A stretch of 64,000 nucleotides of DNA from Lepeophtheirus salmonis (taxonomy: Eukaryota > Arthropoda > Copepoda > Siphonostomatoida > Caligidae). The position numbers were made by a program, and so were the translations under genes. Location: the NCBI RefSeq assembly GCF_016086655.4, contig NC_052137.2, positions 39,204,007-39,268,006 on the forward strand, given 5' to 3'. Shown here piece by piece: positions 33,734 to 45,328 of this stretch. Position 1 is the stretch's first letter; every line of letters begins with the position of its first letter. The notes below the pieces were generated by a model. It was given only the letters and a program-made list of their open reading frames with translations. It was not told where the DNA came from and searched no databases.

Positions 33734-34273
33734 TTATGCAATATAATCGTCTTTGGTGTCAATAACGGCCTCGATTCGAATTCAGCAAGGGAAGCAGGTC
33801 TTGAAGACAATCTCCCTGGCAAATTCCGTAATACCTACCGGATCTTGCACATCAAATCGGATTTTGTGTTCCAGGAGGATCTCTTTTTGTTTTGCTCAAC
33901 TGCTCCGCACACAAAGAAGTGTATGGGACTGAGGTCCAATGAGCTAAGAGGCTAAACACTTTGTCCATCAAAGTAAAAAAAGAAGTTATGACCTAATCTT
34001 GTGATCAACAGACTTTACTGTTGATTCATAATCACCTTCACACTCTTCCTGCCCATTCGTGACTCTCCAGACTAAAGACTTGTCCAGGTTTAAAAAGTTT
34101 GCAATCTCAACAATGTGTTGTTCTGCGCGGATTGCAACAAGGACACTGCCTTTTCTACCATTGCGGTGTATAAATACTTTATTATTCCATTCTTTTTTTA
34201 AAGTAACGCCAAATACTTCAAACTGGCCTCTAAAATAACAAACTGAGCATGTACTGCTGTTGCAGGTGCTCAA
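33734..34273 (-). pseudogene. Mariner-type transposase, centrally deleted, minus strand
   Basis: From ATG at 34273 downward the frame is open for 95 codons. It contains LVAIRAEQHIVEIANFLNLD then KSLVWRVTNGQEECEGDYES, the N-terminal helix-turn-helix of an IS630/mariner transposase. After the stop the sequence passes quickly to SSLDLSPIHFFVCGAVEQNK, equivalent to the SSPDLNPMDFFVWG-VE block, where the proline before the catalytic aspartate is changed. It ends with IRIEAVIDTKDDYIA and a stop at 33734-33736. The catalytic centre between these blocks is missing. Clear terminal repeats were not found at either side. Confidence 0.75.
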
Positions 34274-34289
34274 AGTTCGTTGTTAAACA

Positions 34290-35156
34290 ATGACCTCATG
34301 CTTTATATATATAAATCTATTTATATTATAGTATGGATAATTTTTGGGGCAGAAAACAGAGGAAAGCTAGCAACGGCCCTGCCAGTAAATATATATCAAT
34401 AAACCACGTCTCAAAAGTTCAGCACATTTTAGTTAGCTTATTTCTGGCGTTAGACATTGAAATAGTCTTAGGGATATTATGTTTTTAATTCTGCGAATGT
34501 TTGAACAACATTAGATAAAGTGAGAAGCATGAAAGTAATTAAACTTTATAAACTTATTTTATACAAATATAATCAAAGGAGTAAACCTCTTTTTATAAAA
34601 AGCACATAAATAGAAAGTTTACCAAAGTTATAAAGTAGGATTTTTAGAGGGAAAAAGTATTTTTAAATTATTATACTACTTTGTCACTTACCTAATGCAT
34701 CCCTCCTTGCACAAGTTTTTTTTTTTTAAAAAACTACCAACACACAGAATTTTTTTTAGAAAAATAATTACTTAGTTTGCATATCTACGACTTTTTACAC
34801 AGAAGGAAATAATTATAAAAAGAAAACACAACGCTGTAAGCAGAAATTGTTAGTATTTTATTTTACTTATAAAATAACAAAAATATAAAACTATTTATTT
34901 AATGTTTCTACATTAGGTTATAATGGCCTTAATTGCCTCACATTAACAATTTATATGTATATATATTTTGCATACCCTGTGTTCAAAGTACATGTCGGAC
35001 ACTTTTTTTATTTTGTACATAATAGTTGACACTTCCGGTACGTAAATAGGCTTCGATATTCCCGTACTTGTCGATACTTTTTGCAATAAAAATATTAGGT
35101 GTTGTAAATTAAAATCACTAATTTTTAATACATATTTATAATTTATTTTATTATAT
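34290..35156. other. A+T-rich spacer
   Basis: No gene seen. GGTACGTAAATAGG and CCCGTACTTGTCGATAC words near 35036-35080 resemble words near 35710-35770 and 8995-9075 and may belong to a further diverged repeat. Confidence 0.4.
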
Positions 35157-35292
35157 AATGTCCATTGCGCGTGATTGGCTGTTACAGTATCTGGGCCATA
35201 AACATTTTCACATTTCCAGCCGCCTGGTTGCTTTTTGCCCTTATAAAAAAAACCCGTTAAATATGGCGTATTTTCTCTTTACCGGTGTCCAT
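35157..35292 (-). pseudogene. Mariner transposase, N-terminal fragment, minus strand
   Basis: From ATG at 35292 downward the translation begins MDTGKEKIRHI, then after a stop and frame changes shows KATRRLEM and KCLWPRYCNSQSRA. In mauritiana/SETMAR-type mariner transposases the N-terminus reads K-KIR-IL-FF--G--A-E----VYGPDTV and the similarity follows that order. Only about 45 codons remain. No catalytic region is nearby on this strand, although the C-terminal fossil at 18560-18978 may be of the same lineage. Confidence 0.6.
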
Positions 35293-36357
35293 CTTCAATG
35301 CCCGCTCAAACAATCCTGGGTCAAACAATGACAAAGCTGGCTAAATAATTTATTTAGTAAGAAATCTTATCTTTCTAACACCATTCAGGGTAAACCTATC
35401 ACACTTACACAACATGAGATATCCATGACTAAAGACATTTATTGGAAGAAAAAAAAATTACTTTGACTTCATATATTAAATAACAAAACAAAATTATTAT
35501 TAAGAGCAATTTACATTCATTTACTAGCTTTCTTTAGGTGCAAGCTGTTCCAGAAGCTGTTTTTTATAATTTAAAGAACATTTTTAACTCTTGCTAGTTC
35601 TATAAAAGACTGTTTTTTGTTTGGGTTTAGAGGAAGGGTGAAGAAATTAAGGGGTTACGTCATGGACTGGTCAATGTTCTTCTGACGTACATAGTGGGTT
35701 CTAAGTACTGATTCACGTACCAATGTCGTATAGTACCGTTTCAAACGCGTCAGTAGCCCGGGATGTCTATAGTACGTGTCTACCGAATAACATTAATATA
35801 TTTACATACTACTTTTGAAACTATTTATTCATTATGTATACAAATGTACAACAATAATTAACAATGAAGAGATTCGAAAATATTCGTACTCTTTTCTCCT
35901 TAAAGGTATGAACATATTTTTATTTATCTTTTGCGTATTTCTTCAGGATGTTGAAAAATAACATCCAATGTCTGTATTTTTATTTATTTATTTATTATTT
36001 CTCTTCATGAATTTCACATTAAAAAACAAAAAAAAAAATACATACAAAGCCATAATAATGATATATTCTCACTGACTTTGCATTCACACCCTTGTGATTT
36101 TATTTATTTAATTTTACATACTTTATTTATGGCAGGGAAATGATGATTGTTTTTTTTTTTAATGTTTATTTTTTCTTCTTTTTGACAGTTAGAGTTAATG
36201 TATGTATTGTGTACAAGTTGCAATTACTACAAGAAGACTGAGAAGTGTACAAGTTACATTTTCTACGTCTCATTACACGTTATTTAATTACTACAACATC
36301 AGTCATTTTAATTACCAACTATTCATTGATGCTATCATCTCATTTTGACATACCAAG
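35293..36357. other. A+T-rich spacer, no gene seen
   Basis: A TTTA tetranucleotide run lies at 35977-35998. No coding similarity was recognised. Confidence 0.5.
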
Positions 36358-36550
36358 GGTGTCTGCAGGGGGTGAGCCGGTGGGACTGTAGTCCCCCCCC
36401 CCCACCCAAATTAAGGAACTTTTGCTTTATATTAGAAAATTTTATACTTGAATTTTTTGAAATTTTATGTTTGAAACTTTTTTCTACAAAATTTAAATTT
36501 GAGGAATTTTTATTATAAAAAATTTTCAACAACCAAACCTTGCAAGGATT
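36358..36550. repeat. Family D repeat, short copy
   Basis: The left edge is AGGGTGTCTGCAGGGGGTGA with GGGACTGTAGTCCC and 11 C at 36393-36403. It then has AATTAAGGAACTTTTGC and a short A/T core. The edge is the same as in the copies at 8428 and 9096. Confidence 0.65.
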
Positions 36551-36855
36551 ATCTTTCAAACGCACTGGAATAATGAGTACAAATTGCAAAAAAAGTAAAC
36601 ACATTTCTACGTGAGGGAAAATATAAATTCTAAATTTTACCAAGAAAATAAATTAGTCTAGGAAGATTTACATGTGCTGAAATGGGCTCAAAAAAGAATC
36701 CCAAGCTTTGACGAGTTTCGAGTAATACTCTGCTTTTAATGCCCAGGAGCTCAGCTTTTTGTATCTTTTTTTATTTACTTCATAAAACTTGAGTAGCAAT
36801 TTACGAGTTTTTCTCGTGGGACATCACTATTAAATACTATATTTAAATATATTTT

Positions 36856-37272
36856 TTATTCACTATGTCCTCCTTCACAAACAATAAAGCCGGGGAATAG
36901 ATTGGGAGCTTTTTACGATGAAAACTGTTTCCATGGCGTACCTTCCTGTCATGATGGAAGCTGGGAGCGAATTTAGATGAAAGGAGCGGAAGTTTATATT
37001 TCTTCAAGACGCCCTAAAATGTAAAATTCAAGGAGTTGAACTCAGAGCTGAATGGAAGCCATATTGAGGGAGGCCAGAAGCAAGCACTATTGTTTTTTAC
37101 AAGAATGTAAGATTATTAGATTGAGAATACAAATTTCAACAATATTACCTACCTTAATGGGCTTCCTGATGTTGTAGGCAATCTGGTTGGAGACACTTTG
37201 CAGCGTCCTCGGAACTGATACCAGTGTGGACGAGATCGCACAAATGTGTTGTTTTTTTTGGCACTCCGACAT
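36856..37272 (-). pseudogene. Mariner-type transposase, centrally deleted, minus strand
   Basis: From ATG at 37272 downward the reading starts MSECQKKQHIC. It then follows a helix-turn-helix pattern when one frameshift is allowed: DLVHTGISSEDAAK in one frame and SNQIAYNIRKPIK in another. The far end reads FIVCEGGHSE and a stop at 36856-36858, the standard R-LEAVI-AEGGH-E C-terminus of mariner/maT transposases. The middle of the protein is missing or unrecognisable. A GTAGGT motif directly after IRKPIK imitates a splice donor and could mislead gene finders. Terminal repeats were not found. Confidence 0.55.
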
Positions 37273-37784
37273 TTTACACATAAAAACATGGGATGAAAAA
37301 AATAACCTGTTAATTTTTGTTTCAGGATGTACATTGGTTGCGTAATGAAACATCGTAATTAAAAGGGATAAAATCGTAATTTAATGCTATTGAAAGTTTC
37401 ACATGTACACATGAGGTAGTTATGGAAAATGCAAAGAAAACTATTTATATAGTACTGTATATTGACCATCTAAGAAACATTCAATTATTTTATTATTCTC
37501 ACAACAAGTACTCGAAATTCCTCATTTTAAATGATTCATCTCATTTTTTTAGTAGTAACTTGTATAAGAAAAAAAAAAAAGAAGCAACTTTTTCAATATA
37601 TTCGCCTTATGATTTCTCATTTCCTGGGACATTTTCTTTGAACAGGATCCCCTTAGTAAATAATAAATACTCAGAAAATGTAATATTTTGTCTTATATTT
37701 TGTCAAAAAACAATAAATTTTAAGTTATTTCTCTATTGTATTCTTAAATATCATGTTCTTCATAATTATCATTATCACTACTAG

Positions 37785-38700
37785 TGTTAGTATCCGGCCT
37801 TGCCCGGAGTAAATGGCTTCAGCTAAAAAACAATTTTGCATCAATAATAATGAAGATCAATTCCAAAGAAATCCTCAGTGTTACTTTTCGTTTTTCATGA
37901 TCAACTGATGATGCCTACTTTTTTTTTTGCCGGCAGAAACGACATCTGCTTTAGATATAGAGAAGGTTGAATTTACAGCATTGCACCATGACAATGATTT
38001 GTCTCCACATCAATTCATGTTTTCTGAAAATGTTTTCTGTCCTCAATAATAAAAAAATAAGAATAAGAGTTTAAGGGAAAAAATGATATGTCGGGTTGAC
38101 TGATGATTACTGTACTCTTTGTATCACTCACTAATAAATAAATAAATTTAGATACCATCGTATATAATCAATTCAAATCTTGAAATAAACAGAAAAAGCA
38201 CATGCATTAGAATCTTTTACATAATAGACCAATAATAGAAACAGTGCTCTTGTTATACATGCACACGCCCGCAATATTTCATTAATACTCATATAATATT
38301 ATTTCTCATATCCGAAATATTTATATCTTTTACATTAAGGAGCGCGCTATATACAGTGATCTCTGTTTACACGCTTTTATAATGCTTTATACACACGATT
38401 TCAATATTTCATTAATAAGACTCCATTGTTATTCCTGATATCAAAATATGTTTATGGGACATGGAACACTATAAAAAGTGCACCCGGTGACTTGTGTTTA
38501 TATACAGACATGAATACAATCTTTACCTAATTTATTTACAAAGTGAGCGGGTCCAGCAGCTTTTTGAATTCCCTAGCCCGATCTGAAGCACAAAAAAAAA
38601 TAGTAAGAAATGAACTAACTTATTTTCGGGACCTTTCCGTATGTGTAAAACCCTGAGAAAATCCCAGGATCCAGTAGAGATAGAGCCCCTTGATATGGAT
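37785..38700 (+). repeat. Possible non-LTR retroelement remnant
   Basis: GTATCCGGCCTTGCCCGGAG at 37790 and GGGACCTTTCCGTATGTG near 38630 are reminiscent of tail motifs of RTE-like elements in other arthropods. Inside, two direct repeats of about 70 bp (38258-38330 and 38389-38455, sharing AATATTTCATTAATA) are 130 bp apart. No reverse transcriptase was recognised, so the class is a guess. Confidence 0.25.
37930..38049 (+). other. Exon candidate with splice acceptor and stop
   Basis: A poly-T tract and GCCGGCAG (an acceptor-like site ending at 37936) precede an open stretch reading SALDIEKVEFTALHHDND then LSPHQFMFSENVFCPQ. It ends at TAA 38047-38049, followed at once by a second in-register ATAA run. 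The composition looks more coding-like than the surroundings. I recognise no family and no partner exon. It lies inside a possible retroelement remnant, so it may equally be transposon-derived. Confidence 0.2.
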
Positions 38701-39327
38701 CTATTTCTATTCTAAGAAAAATGGGATGATGATTGGAGTTGGAAGGAACAGGATCAAAAGTATAGTTAGAAAAAAAAGTAACATTTTGTGCACTTTAATT
38801 AGAAATGCATTATATGAAAGCCTCACATATCAAATATGTGCTACCACGTTTACATATTTAGACTTGGGAACATATGCTTACTTAATCAGTATGAGCTACA
38901 TATGGAGAGTAGGTAGATTCATTGTTCATGATTTAAAAGTGAGTAAAAATGTTTTTGTTCAAAAGTAAGTGTGTGTTGGATATGATATTTATCTCTACTC
39001 GGATTTGAACATAATCTATGTTTTTTTGGGTATAGCAACTCATCTAGAATAACAATAAAAAAAGTATCATCTCCACATCTAATCAATTTGAAAGACCCAT
39101 AAAACTATATAATACCCCCGAGTCAAATATATATAATCATATACTATATGTATGCAGAACTATCCTTTATATTCTTAGCCCCAAGGGTCTCCTCCTTTCA
39201 CCCATGATATTATTTACTCTTTTAAGAAGAAAAGTTGTTTTGAGTACATACATCTTAACTCAAAAAATAATCATCATACAAGTACGTAGATAAATATTAC
39301 TGTATTATCGATAAGCATCTTACATAA
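38701..39327. other. Spacer, no gene seen
   Basis: A 92-codon frame at 38690-38968 has no motif I recognise. Otherwise the stretch is A+T-rich sequence. Confidence 0.45.
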
Positions 39328-40068
39328 TACAGGGTGTTACGATCAAATCAGCGCTTGCGGGCACCCGCGATTTTGTTGTGATGTAGCTGTTCGATGACAT
39401 CTTTTTTTTGTGGGAAGAATGTTGTTATATCAATAAACTTATGTGTTGTTTTGGGGTATCATGGCCACAGCTGCTCCATATATAAAGAATATTAATTGAC
39501 AGCGTTCCAGCGTGACGAGGATTTTTGTCCGCAACAACATTCCGCGAGATTTCAAATCCAGAGGTCTCAATTGTGACTGGTGTCCAAATCTAGACGGTGT
39601 AACAAGACTCACCATTTTTGTATTCCGTATCAAAACCGCTTTTCCTTCAGATTCATGAAGGGGTTTCACATTACGACATTGGAACTATTAATCATGTCTT
39701 CGTTGTGTGGGAGCTCGAGCCGTTGATATCGTTTTTTTTGTCACTAATATATGGGTAATTGGGACTGCTATTACTTCATTGAGGAAGAAAATGGTCCCCA
39801 GCAATTTTGGTTTTAATCCGATAGATTATTTTGTGCGGGGCTACGTTGAATCTAAAACAAATCCAACAAATCATATCATCGAGGGTTATCTGTTATCCTT
39901 CATTATGTGGAAAATAACCAGACTGCCAACAGCTGCTCCTCCTGTCCGGCAGTATTCACTGGAGGCATATGCCTCAAATAAGTTATTTTTCAAGTAAACC
40001 CCCATAAAAATGAGCCCTCAATATAAAGATTTTTGAAAAATGCACCGATTCCATCTTAACACCCTGTA
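39328..40068 (+). mobile_element. TIR-bounded mariner deletion derivative (741 bp)
   Basis: The left end TACAGGGTGTTACGATCAAA and the reverse complement of the right end TACAGGGTGTTAAGATGGAA match over the first 20 bases at 17 positions and partly beyond. Both lie on TA. The element is about 500 bp short of full length. It encodes a recognisable transposase tail at 39707-39997. Confidence 0.85.
39707..39997 (+). pseudogene. Mariner-type transposase, C-terminal 80-95 residues
   Basis: The open frame reads KKMVPSNFGFNPIDYFVRG then YVESKTNPTNHIIEGYLLS. This is the SSPDLNPIDYFVWGYVES-TN block of the family, in which the catalytic Asp position (SPD) has become NFG, so the copy is dead. It continues through LPTAAPPVRQYSLEAYAS, matching the C-terminal P-A-V---C--FR-RLEAV region. 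The upstream part of the element (39440-39670) has a minus-strand open frame of 76 codons that is probably a shadow of decayed transposase sequence. Confidence 0.75.
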
Positions 40069-43000
40069 TGTATTTGAATATATTATACATCATTTTTACC
40101 GAACGAAAAAATAAAAATAATAATGAATTCCCAACTTTTTTTTACTGGTAACAACTACTACATAAATAATAATTAATAATAATGCTCATACTCATAATAT
40201 ATAGACCCCAGCTAAAAACCAATTAAGTCTTGATGATTAATTGTCGTATTTTTTCAATGCATCATAGACAGATGAGTCATGAATTTTGTACATATTGTTA
40301 AACATGAGATGACCATGCTTTACCTACATGGAGTGCTTAGTTACCTATCCGAATAATAATAATATTGATGTAGGTAAATATTGCCTTTAGGTATTCAATG
40401 CTTTAAAAAAAAAAAATAATAATATGCACAATCTTTCTATATTTTTTTAGTTGACCATTTTAATGGTCATTTGTGTATCTTGTTAATCTTTGTTAAGTCA
40501 TGTGTACCATATTCATTGGAAGCAAGCATGTGTCTAATGCTTGATAATTAGTACAAGTGAAACTAATGACTTCATTTGTAGAAAACAAACTAGGCTCGTT
40601 AATAGCCAAGTAGGGCTGACGTGGTATTGTGATGATATCATTATTAGAGTTGTAAATTCTAAGCATTTACTTTGTTGTGATTTTTTCTGTATTTGGGAAT
40701 CTGAACACGGTTTTACTGTTTTCCAAAGGGGGCATGCACAAAGTAGAAGTGTGGGTATGAGGGGCTTAGAAATTCCAAACTTAAGCTATATAATGTATTT
40801 AAGTTATTTATACCAAATGCGAACATGAGAAGGGGGACAAAACATGCCAAAAAATGGCGCACATACATTGTGCATGCCCCAAAGCTGTCATTATTCCTGC
40901 CAATAAGAGGGTAAAGTCATAGAAAAGAATAGAAATTAAAACATCCTATTTCGTGTTTTATGCAGGCTTGTGAACGGAGCGTAAAATTAATTGGCGCTCC
41001 ATGGAACGTGTGTTCAATAAAAGGAACGGATTTTTTTGAACGTTGAACTCTAAAAATGATATTTTAGTGTTCCGTTCTAATAGTACTTACAAAAAATTAA
41101 AGAAATCAGTTTAAGAAATAATAAAAGAAAAGTTTTTTTGTTTTTTTTTACTTTTTAAAATATGATTTAAAGGGCTGATAAGGCAAAGACGAACACTTGG
41201 GATACCTATTTTGTGGTAGTGACTGAGGGGGTACTTTTTGAAGGATCTTATGGAAAATGAAAGTTTCTAGTACTCTACCCTAGCTCGATCATATGAACTT
41301 GACCAATTCAATAATTCTGAATCATGGGGCTGAGGCTCATGATTTGGCTGTGAATGTAAGCAAATGCACCATTAAAAATAATAAATTTTTCTCTCGTGTT
41401 GCAAGAGCCACAGTATAGTTTCCCCCTAATTAGTGTTGATAATAAAAATGTCGCTCGATGTTATTTTCATCGAAGAGAGCTGAATAACTGCAGTAAGTAT
41501 GATTTTTTCTGTGCTATGGAAGAGAGTTTTGGCTCTTTCGAGCTGAGATTTGGGCCTTCTCACTTCTCGTTCTATTATGAGCAGGGCTGTACCTATTGCG
41601 ACATTACCGATTCCCATTCTTGAATCGTTATATTAGGATATGATGCAATAGAGCCAAGACACCCCTTAAAATTTTTGCCAGTCTAGATTCTCAATCCCCC
41701 ATTCTCTAATTTCAATTATGATTGAGTTGTAAATTGTAAATTTTTTGATCAGTCTCATGAGAAAAATAATACTATATAAATATGCCTCCATATGCCTTAT
41801 GATTGGAACGCAGAACGGATCAGAACACAAATAATGATTCAACCCTGAACGGAGAAAAAAAAACGGATCCCCTAAAGGCCTGCTTTTATGTAATTATTAA
41901 AAGTATAATTCATCATGTACTTTTCCGATACCTTAATTACGGTCATAAAACTGGAAGGTTTCTCGTTTGCTTAATAATAATAGGTATATCAGTATTCCTT
42001 AATTCTGAAAACTAATAAGTTTTAAGTATAAAATAACTACATGCGAGCATGCTCATACACCATAACAAGTAAGAAACAGCGTTTGGGGGAGGGGGGGGTG
42101 TTAAGAGACCAAAAATCATACATATTTGTAATCCGGTTGCCGCACCTGGTAAAACTTATGATTTATTGGGAAGTTGGGGCGTAAGTCCTTGTTTGACTAG
42201 GAGTATAATTAAGGATCAATGTTTGAGAGCTTTTTGCCTACTTATGGCCGTCTTTAGCCTCAGCATTCCCTTAGACACGCAGATAAATGTGAGGATTTTT
42301 TCTTCGCTTCCTTTTTGTAAATTCAAAAAATTCAAAAATATATTTTGAATCATATTTTTTTAGAGCATAAAATGAAGGTCCTTTTATATTTTTTATCGAT
42401 AGCTTTTAATATTGATCAATAATAAAAATGTATCCTACGCAAGGACCTGGCCAATGCCTCCGTAAAACCTGGCATTCCATTACTCCTTACTAAATACAGA
42501 ATGGCGTGTGTGCATATCTCCTTTGTCTCATCACTTCTTCTAGCTAATTTAATAATAAACATCGCTAAAATTCTCAGGACAATCATGTCATTTCTTACAC
42601 ACTCCCAGTGCTTAGAATTAAGAATTTTAATTATTATCAACATCAAGGTTAATAGAGATACAAGGTTATACCAGCATGCGTGTACGACTGATGTTTGACT
42701 TCCACTGCACTTTTAATATTGACGTCATAGTAGATGAGTGGTTGCGTTATTTGTCAAAAAAACTGTTTTTCTGGCGCAGCAGTCGGTATGATACATTAAA
42801 TTAATAATTCTAACAATAGTGACGTCATAGACTATTAGTGGTTGTGTTGTTTTTTTCTTCAAAATTTGCCTGTCTTGCCCAGCTTCTAGCAAGCCCGATT
42901 ACATGATGGTCTAACCTTGTATTTCTATTAAACTTGATCTACATACATTCAATCATTTTTGTCTCAAATTGTTTTTCTCATTAATTGAGGAATAAACTAT

Positions 43001-43261
43001 ATTTTATTTGTAAGAGTTTAAGATAACATTATAAAATCAATTTTGTTAGAGAAAAGTACATTATAGGTAATTTATATACTCTTAATTGCTACTATTTAAT
43101 CCAAACAAGTATTGGTATAACACAAACTCAAAGGAGAGCAGTGCATCAGCATCAATCCCATCTATCATTCTTTCGTCTTTATCTCTCTCTTCTTCTCTAA
43201 AATATAAATTAACTATGCTTAGTAATGAAAATCCAGTGTAGAATGGGCATCTTAAAAAAGA
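40069..43261. other. Long spacer with scattered open stretches
   Basis: Frames of 75-95 codons at 40541-40828, 41396-41623 and 42416-42646 (minus) show no recognisable domain. Words related to GGAACGGATTTTTT occur near 41017 and, inverted, near 41850 (CGGAGAAAAAAAAACGGATC), suggesting another diverged repeat. A paired TGACGTCA site lies at 42720 and 42820. Confidence 0.45.
42720..42827. promoter_or_regulatory. Two TGACGTCA palindromes in a direct repeat
   Basis: TGACGTCATAG occurs at 42720 and again at 42820, exactly 100 bases apart. The following 15-20 bases are also alike (GAGTGGTTGCGTT and TAGTGGTTGTGTT). TGACGTCA is the full cAMP-response element bound by CREB/ATF factors in animals. There is no gene beside it that I can identify, so a regulatory role is only a possibility. 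Confidence 0.4.
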
Positions 43262-43340
43262 ACCCAAAAAATCAACATGGTAACCCTGACAATTTGAAGA
43301 ATATTTTGGAGGAGAGACAGAATAATCCTCGTAACATTTC
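43262..43340. repeat. Family C fragment
   Basis: ATCAACATGGTAACCCTGAC followed by AATTTGAAGAATATTTTGG is the start of the family C unit, also seen at 31961 and 44885. Confidence 0.65.
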
Positions 43341-43350
43341 TTGCAATTAT

Positions 43351-43528
43351 GTATTCGTAAATCATATAAAGCTTGTAGAAATCTGTTTGTAAATTTGTTT
43401 GAATATAAATTTGACACATAAAAATGGATGTTGAACTGAAATATCTGCCATTTTCTGAACAAATTTTCAATTTGTTTTATTTTTTTCCCCCTTATTTTTT
43501 CATCGAACGTTAATTTTTCAATTTTTAT
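43351..43528. repeat. Repeat E, copy 1
   Basis: GCTTGTAGAAATCTGTTTG through CTGAAATATCTGCCATTTTC to CATCGAACGTTAATTTTTC matches 45161-45328 at most positions. The 150-codon minus-strand frame at 43082-43534 spans this copy; the second copy carries several stops in the same register, so I do not treat the frame as a gene. Confidence 0.7.
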
Positions 43529-44040
43529 GAACAAATGCTACAACGTTACTTTTATGTTTTTTATTTTTTTATAGTATATTGAAACATATAATAATATGAA
43601 TACAGTTTATCAATTGTTGGTCATTTTAATGTTTTCCACTAACAAATAGAACATGCTAACATTTATATTTCCTACCCATGAGTCACAAATCTGAAAGCCT
43701 TACATCGTATTTTAATGAGATCCTCAATCATTTTAGTAATTATATGTAGGATAAGATACAAATTAATTAATTAAAGGTAATTTACTATGATTTGAAAGAT
43801 ATATATTTATTACTAAGATAAATCAGCTTCTACGTATATATTTATGCTACAAAAACTTATTTTATGATTCTTAAAAGGAACGTTTCAAATTAGGTAATTA
43901 ATTATAAATTAATAGAACTCCATTGTACTTGTCCTTCATGCAGAAAAAGATTTCAAATTTATGTAGTTATATGTCTAATATATTAATATTTTAAGATAAT
44001 GCACTTTTTTAGCAAATTGAATCGCAAAAAAGGAATTGTA

Positions 44041-44495
44041 CAGGGGTGTCTGTAGGATTAAATTTTGAGAAGGGCTTGGTTGTTTGATTTTTTTTTGCAA
44101 TAAAATATTTGAAAAATTAAATTTTTTGAAAACAAATTTGAAATTCTTAATTTTTTGGAAAAAAATTCAAAAATTGTGAGCTATTCACAAAAAAAAATTT
44201 AAAATCCAAAGCTATTCTGAAAAAATTAATTTTCCTAGAAAAAAAATTGAAAAATCCACAGGAGTTAAAAAAAAAAATCAAACATTAAATGTTTTGAGAA
44301 AATTTTCAAAAGTATATAGCTTTTCATAGAAAAATAAATTTCTTGAAAAAAAAATTCCAAAAAATTCCAAAATCCAAAGCTGTTCACAAAAAATTTCAAA
44401 AATTAAATTTATAACATAAAATGTTTTGGGAATTGTCTTTTAAAAAATTGACTTAAATTTCAATTTTTTAAATTTTCTGGTAATAATCAAGAACC
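44041..44495. repeat. Family D repeat
   Basis: The left edge CAGGGGTGTCTGTAGG is followed by GAAGGGCTTGGTTGTTTGA, then about 400 bp of AATTTTTTGAAAA and TTCAAAAATT units with CACAGCTGTTC-like words. The GC-rich right edge is missing. Confidence 0.65.
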
Positions 44496-44884
44496 CACCC
44501 ATCATTTTTCATTTCTATGCTCCGTTATTAAGATTTTATTTAGTTAGATGGTAATTACTGATTCATTTTATTGGTGCGTAATTATAAACAGGATTTTCAT
44601 CAACGATCCCTCTTTTTGTCGGTTAATTCCCTCTATCTGCCAATGTAAATCATAAACTAAAATATTGTTTCTTATTATTCATTAATGTATGCAGGAATTA
44701 CTTTTGAACATATGTAAAACGTTACATAAAGTATCCCTTAATAAGAATGTAATTGTCATAAATATAACAGCATAATTAGGCAAAATGAAATAAAGTGGTA
44801 TCTTTAAAGTGTTTTTGTTGAAGTGATTCATTAAACGTATTCTTCCGGAGCGTAAAAAGAAAAATAATCCAAAAATTAAGAATC

Positions 44885-44945
44885 TACTCCTGACAATTTG
44901 AAGAAAGTTTTGAAAGAAAGCAGCTTATCTGTCTTGATCAGGGGC
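44885..44945. repeat. Family C fragment
   Basis: CTCCTGACAATTTGAAGAAA followed by AGCAGCTTATCTGTCTTGAT matches the start of the family C unit. As at 43262, a copy of repeat E follows, so C and E may be parts of one longer element. Confidence 0.6.
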
Positions 44946-45160
44946 GTTCACAAAAATTGATTTTTGGAGCTTAAGGAGACTAGATAAGGAATTAAGTTAT
45001 AAATCATAAAAGTGACGCACTTTTCAAATAACAATTTTACGAACCAGGCATTTTTTAAATGTATTCAAAATTAAAAAAGATATAGGCAAAAAAAGAAATT
45101 GTTTAAAATTACCTTTTTCTTTTCAGGTTCAAAAAAAAGAAGAGGATTTCAATTGGAATA

Positions 45161-45328
45161 TTGGATTCGTAGAGAAAATTAAGTTTGTAGAAATTTGTCT
45201 GCAATTTAGTTTGCATATAATTATGACAAATAAAAATTGATGTTTAACTGAAATATCTGTCATTTTGTAAATAATTTTTTTAATTTGGTTCTCTCTTTGT
45301 TTCATCAAACGTCAATTTTCAATTTAAA
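45161..45328. repeat. Repeat E, copy 2
   Basis: GTTTGTAGAAATTTGTCTGC through CTGAAATATCTGTCATTTTG to CATCAAACGTCAATTTTC pairs with 43351-43528 in the same orientation, 1.8 kb away. Confidence 0.7.

Noticed and set aside
37087..37353. Apparent first exon with ATG and a GTAGGT donor on the minus strand
   Set aside because: The peptide is better explained as the frameshifted helix-turn-helix of a mariner transposase, with the matching C-terminus at 36856.
37422..37784. A 120-codon plus-strand open frame
   Set aside because: It is low-complexity, rich in Phe, Tyr, Ile, Asn and Lys as expected for translated A+T-rich spacer, and has a poly-K stretch from a poly-A run.
43082..43534. A 150-codon minus-strand open frame, the longest in the window
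   Set aside because: It overlaps repeat E, whose second copy at 45161-45328 has stops in the same register. Composition is A+T-driven and no domain is recognisable.
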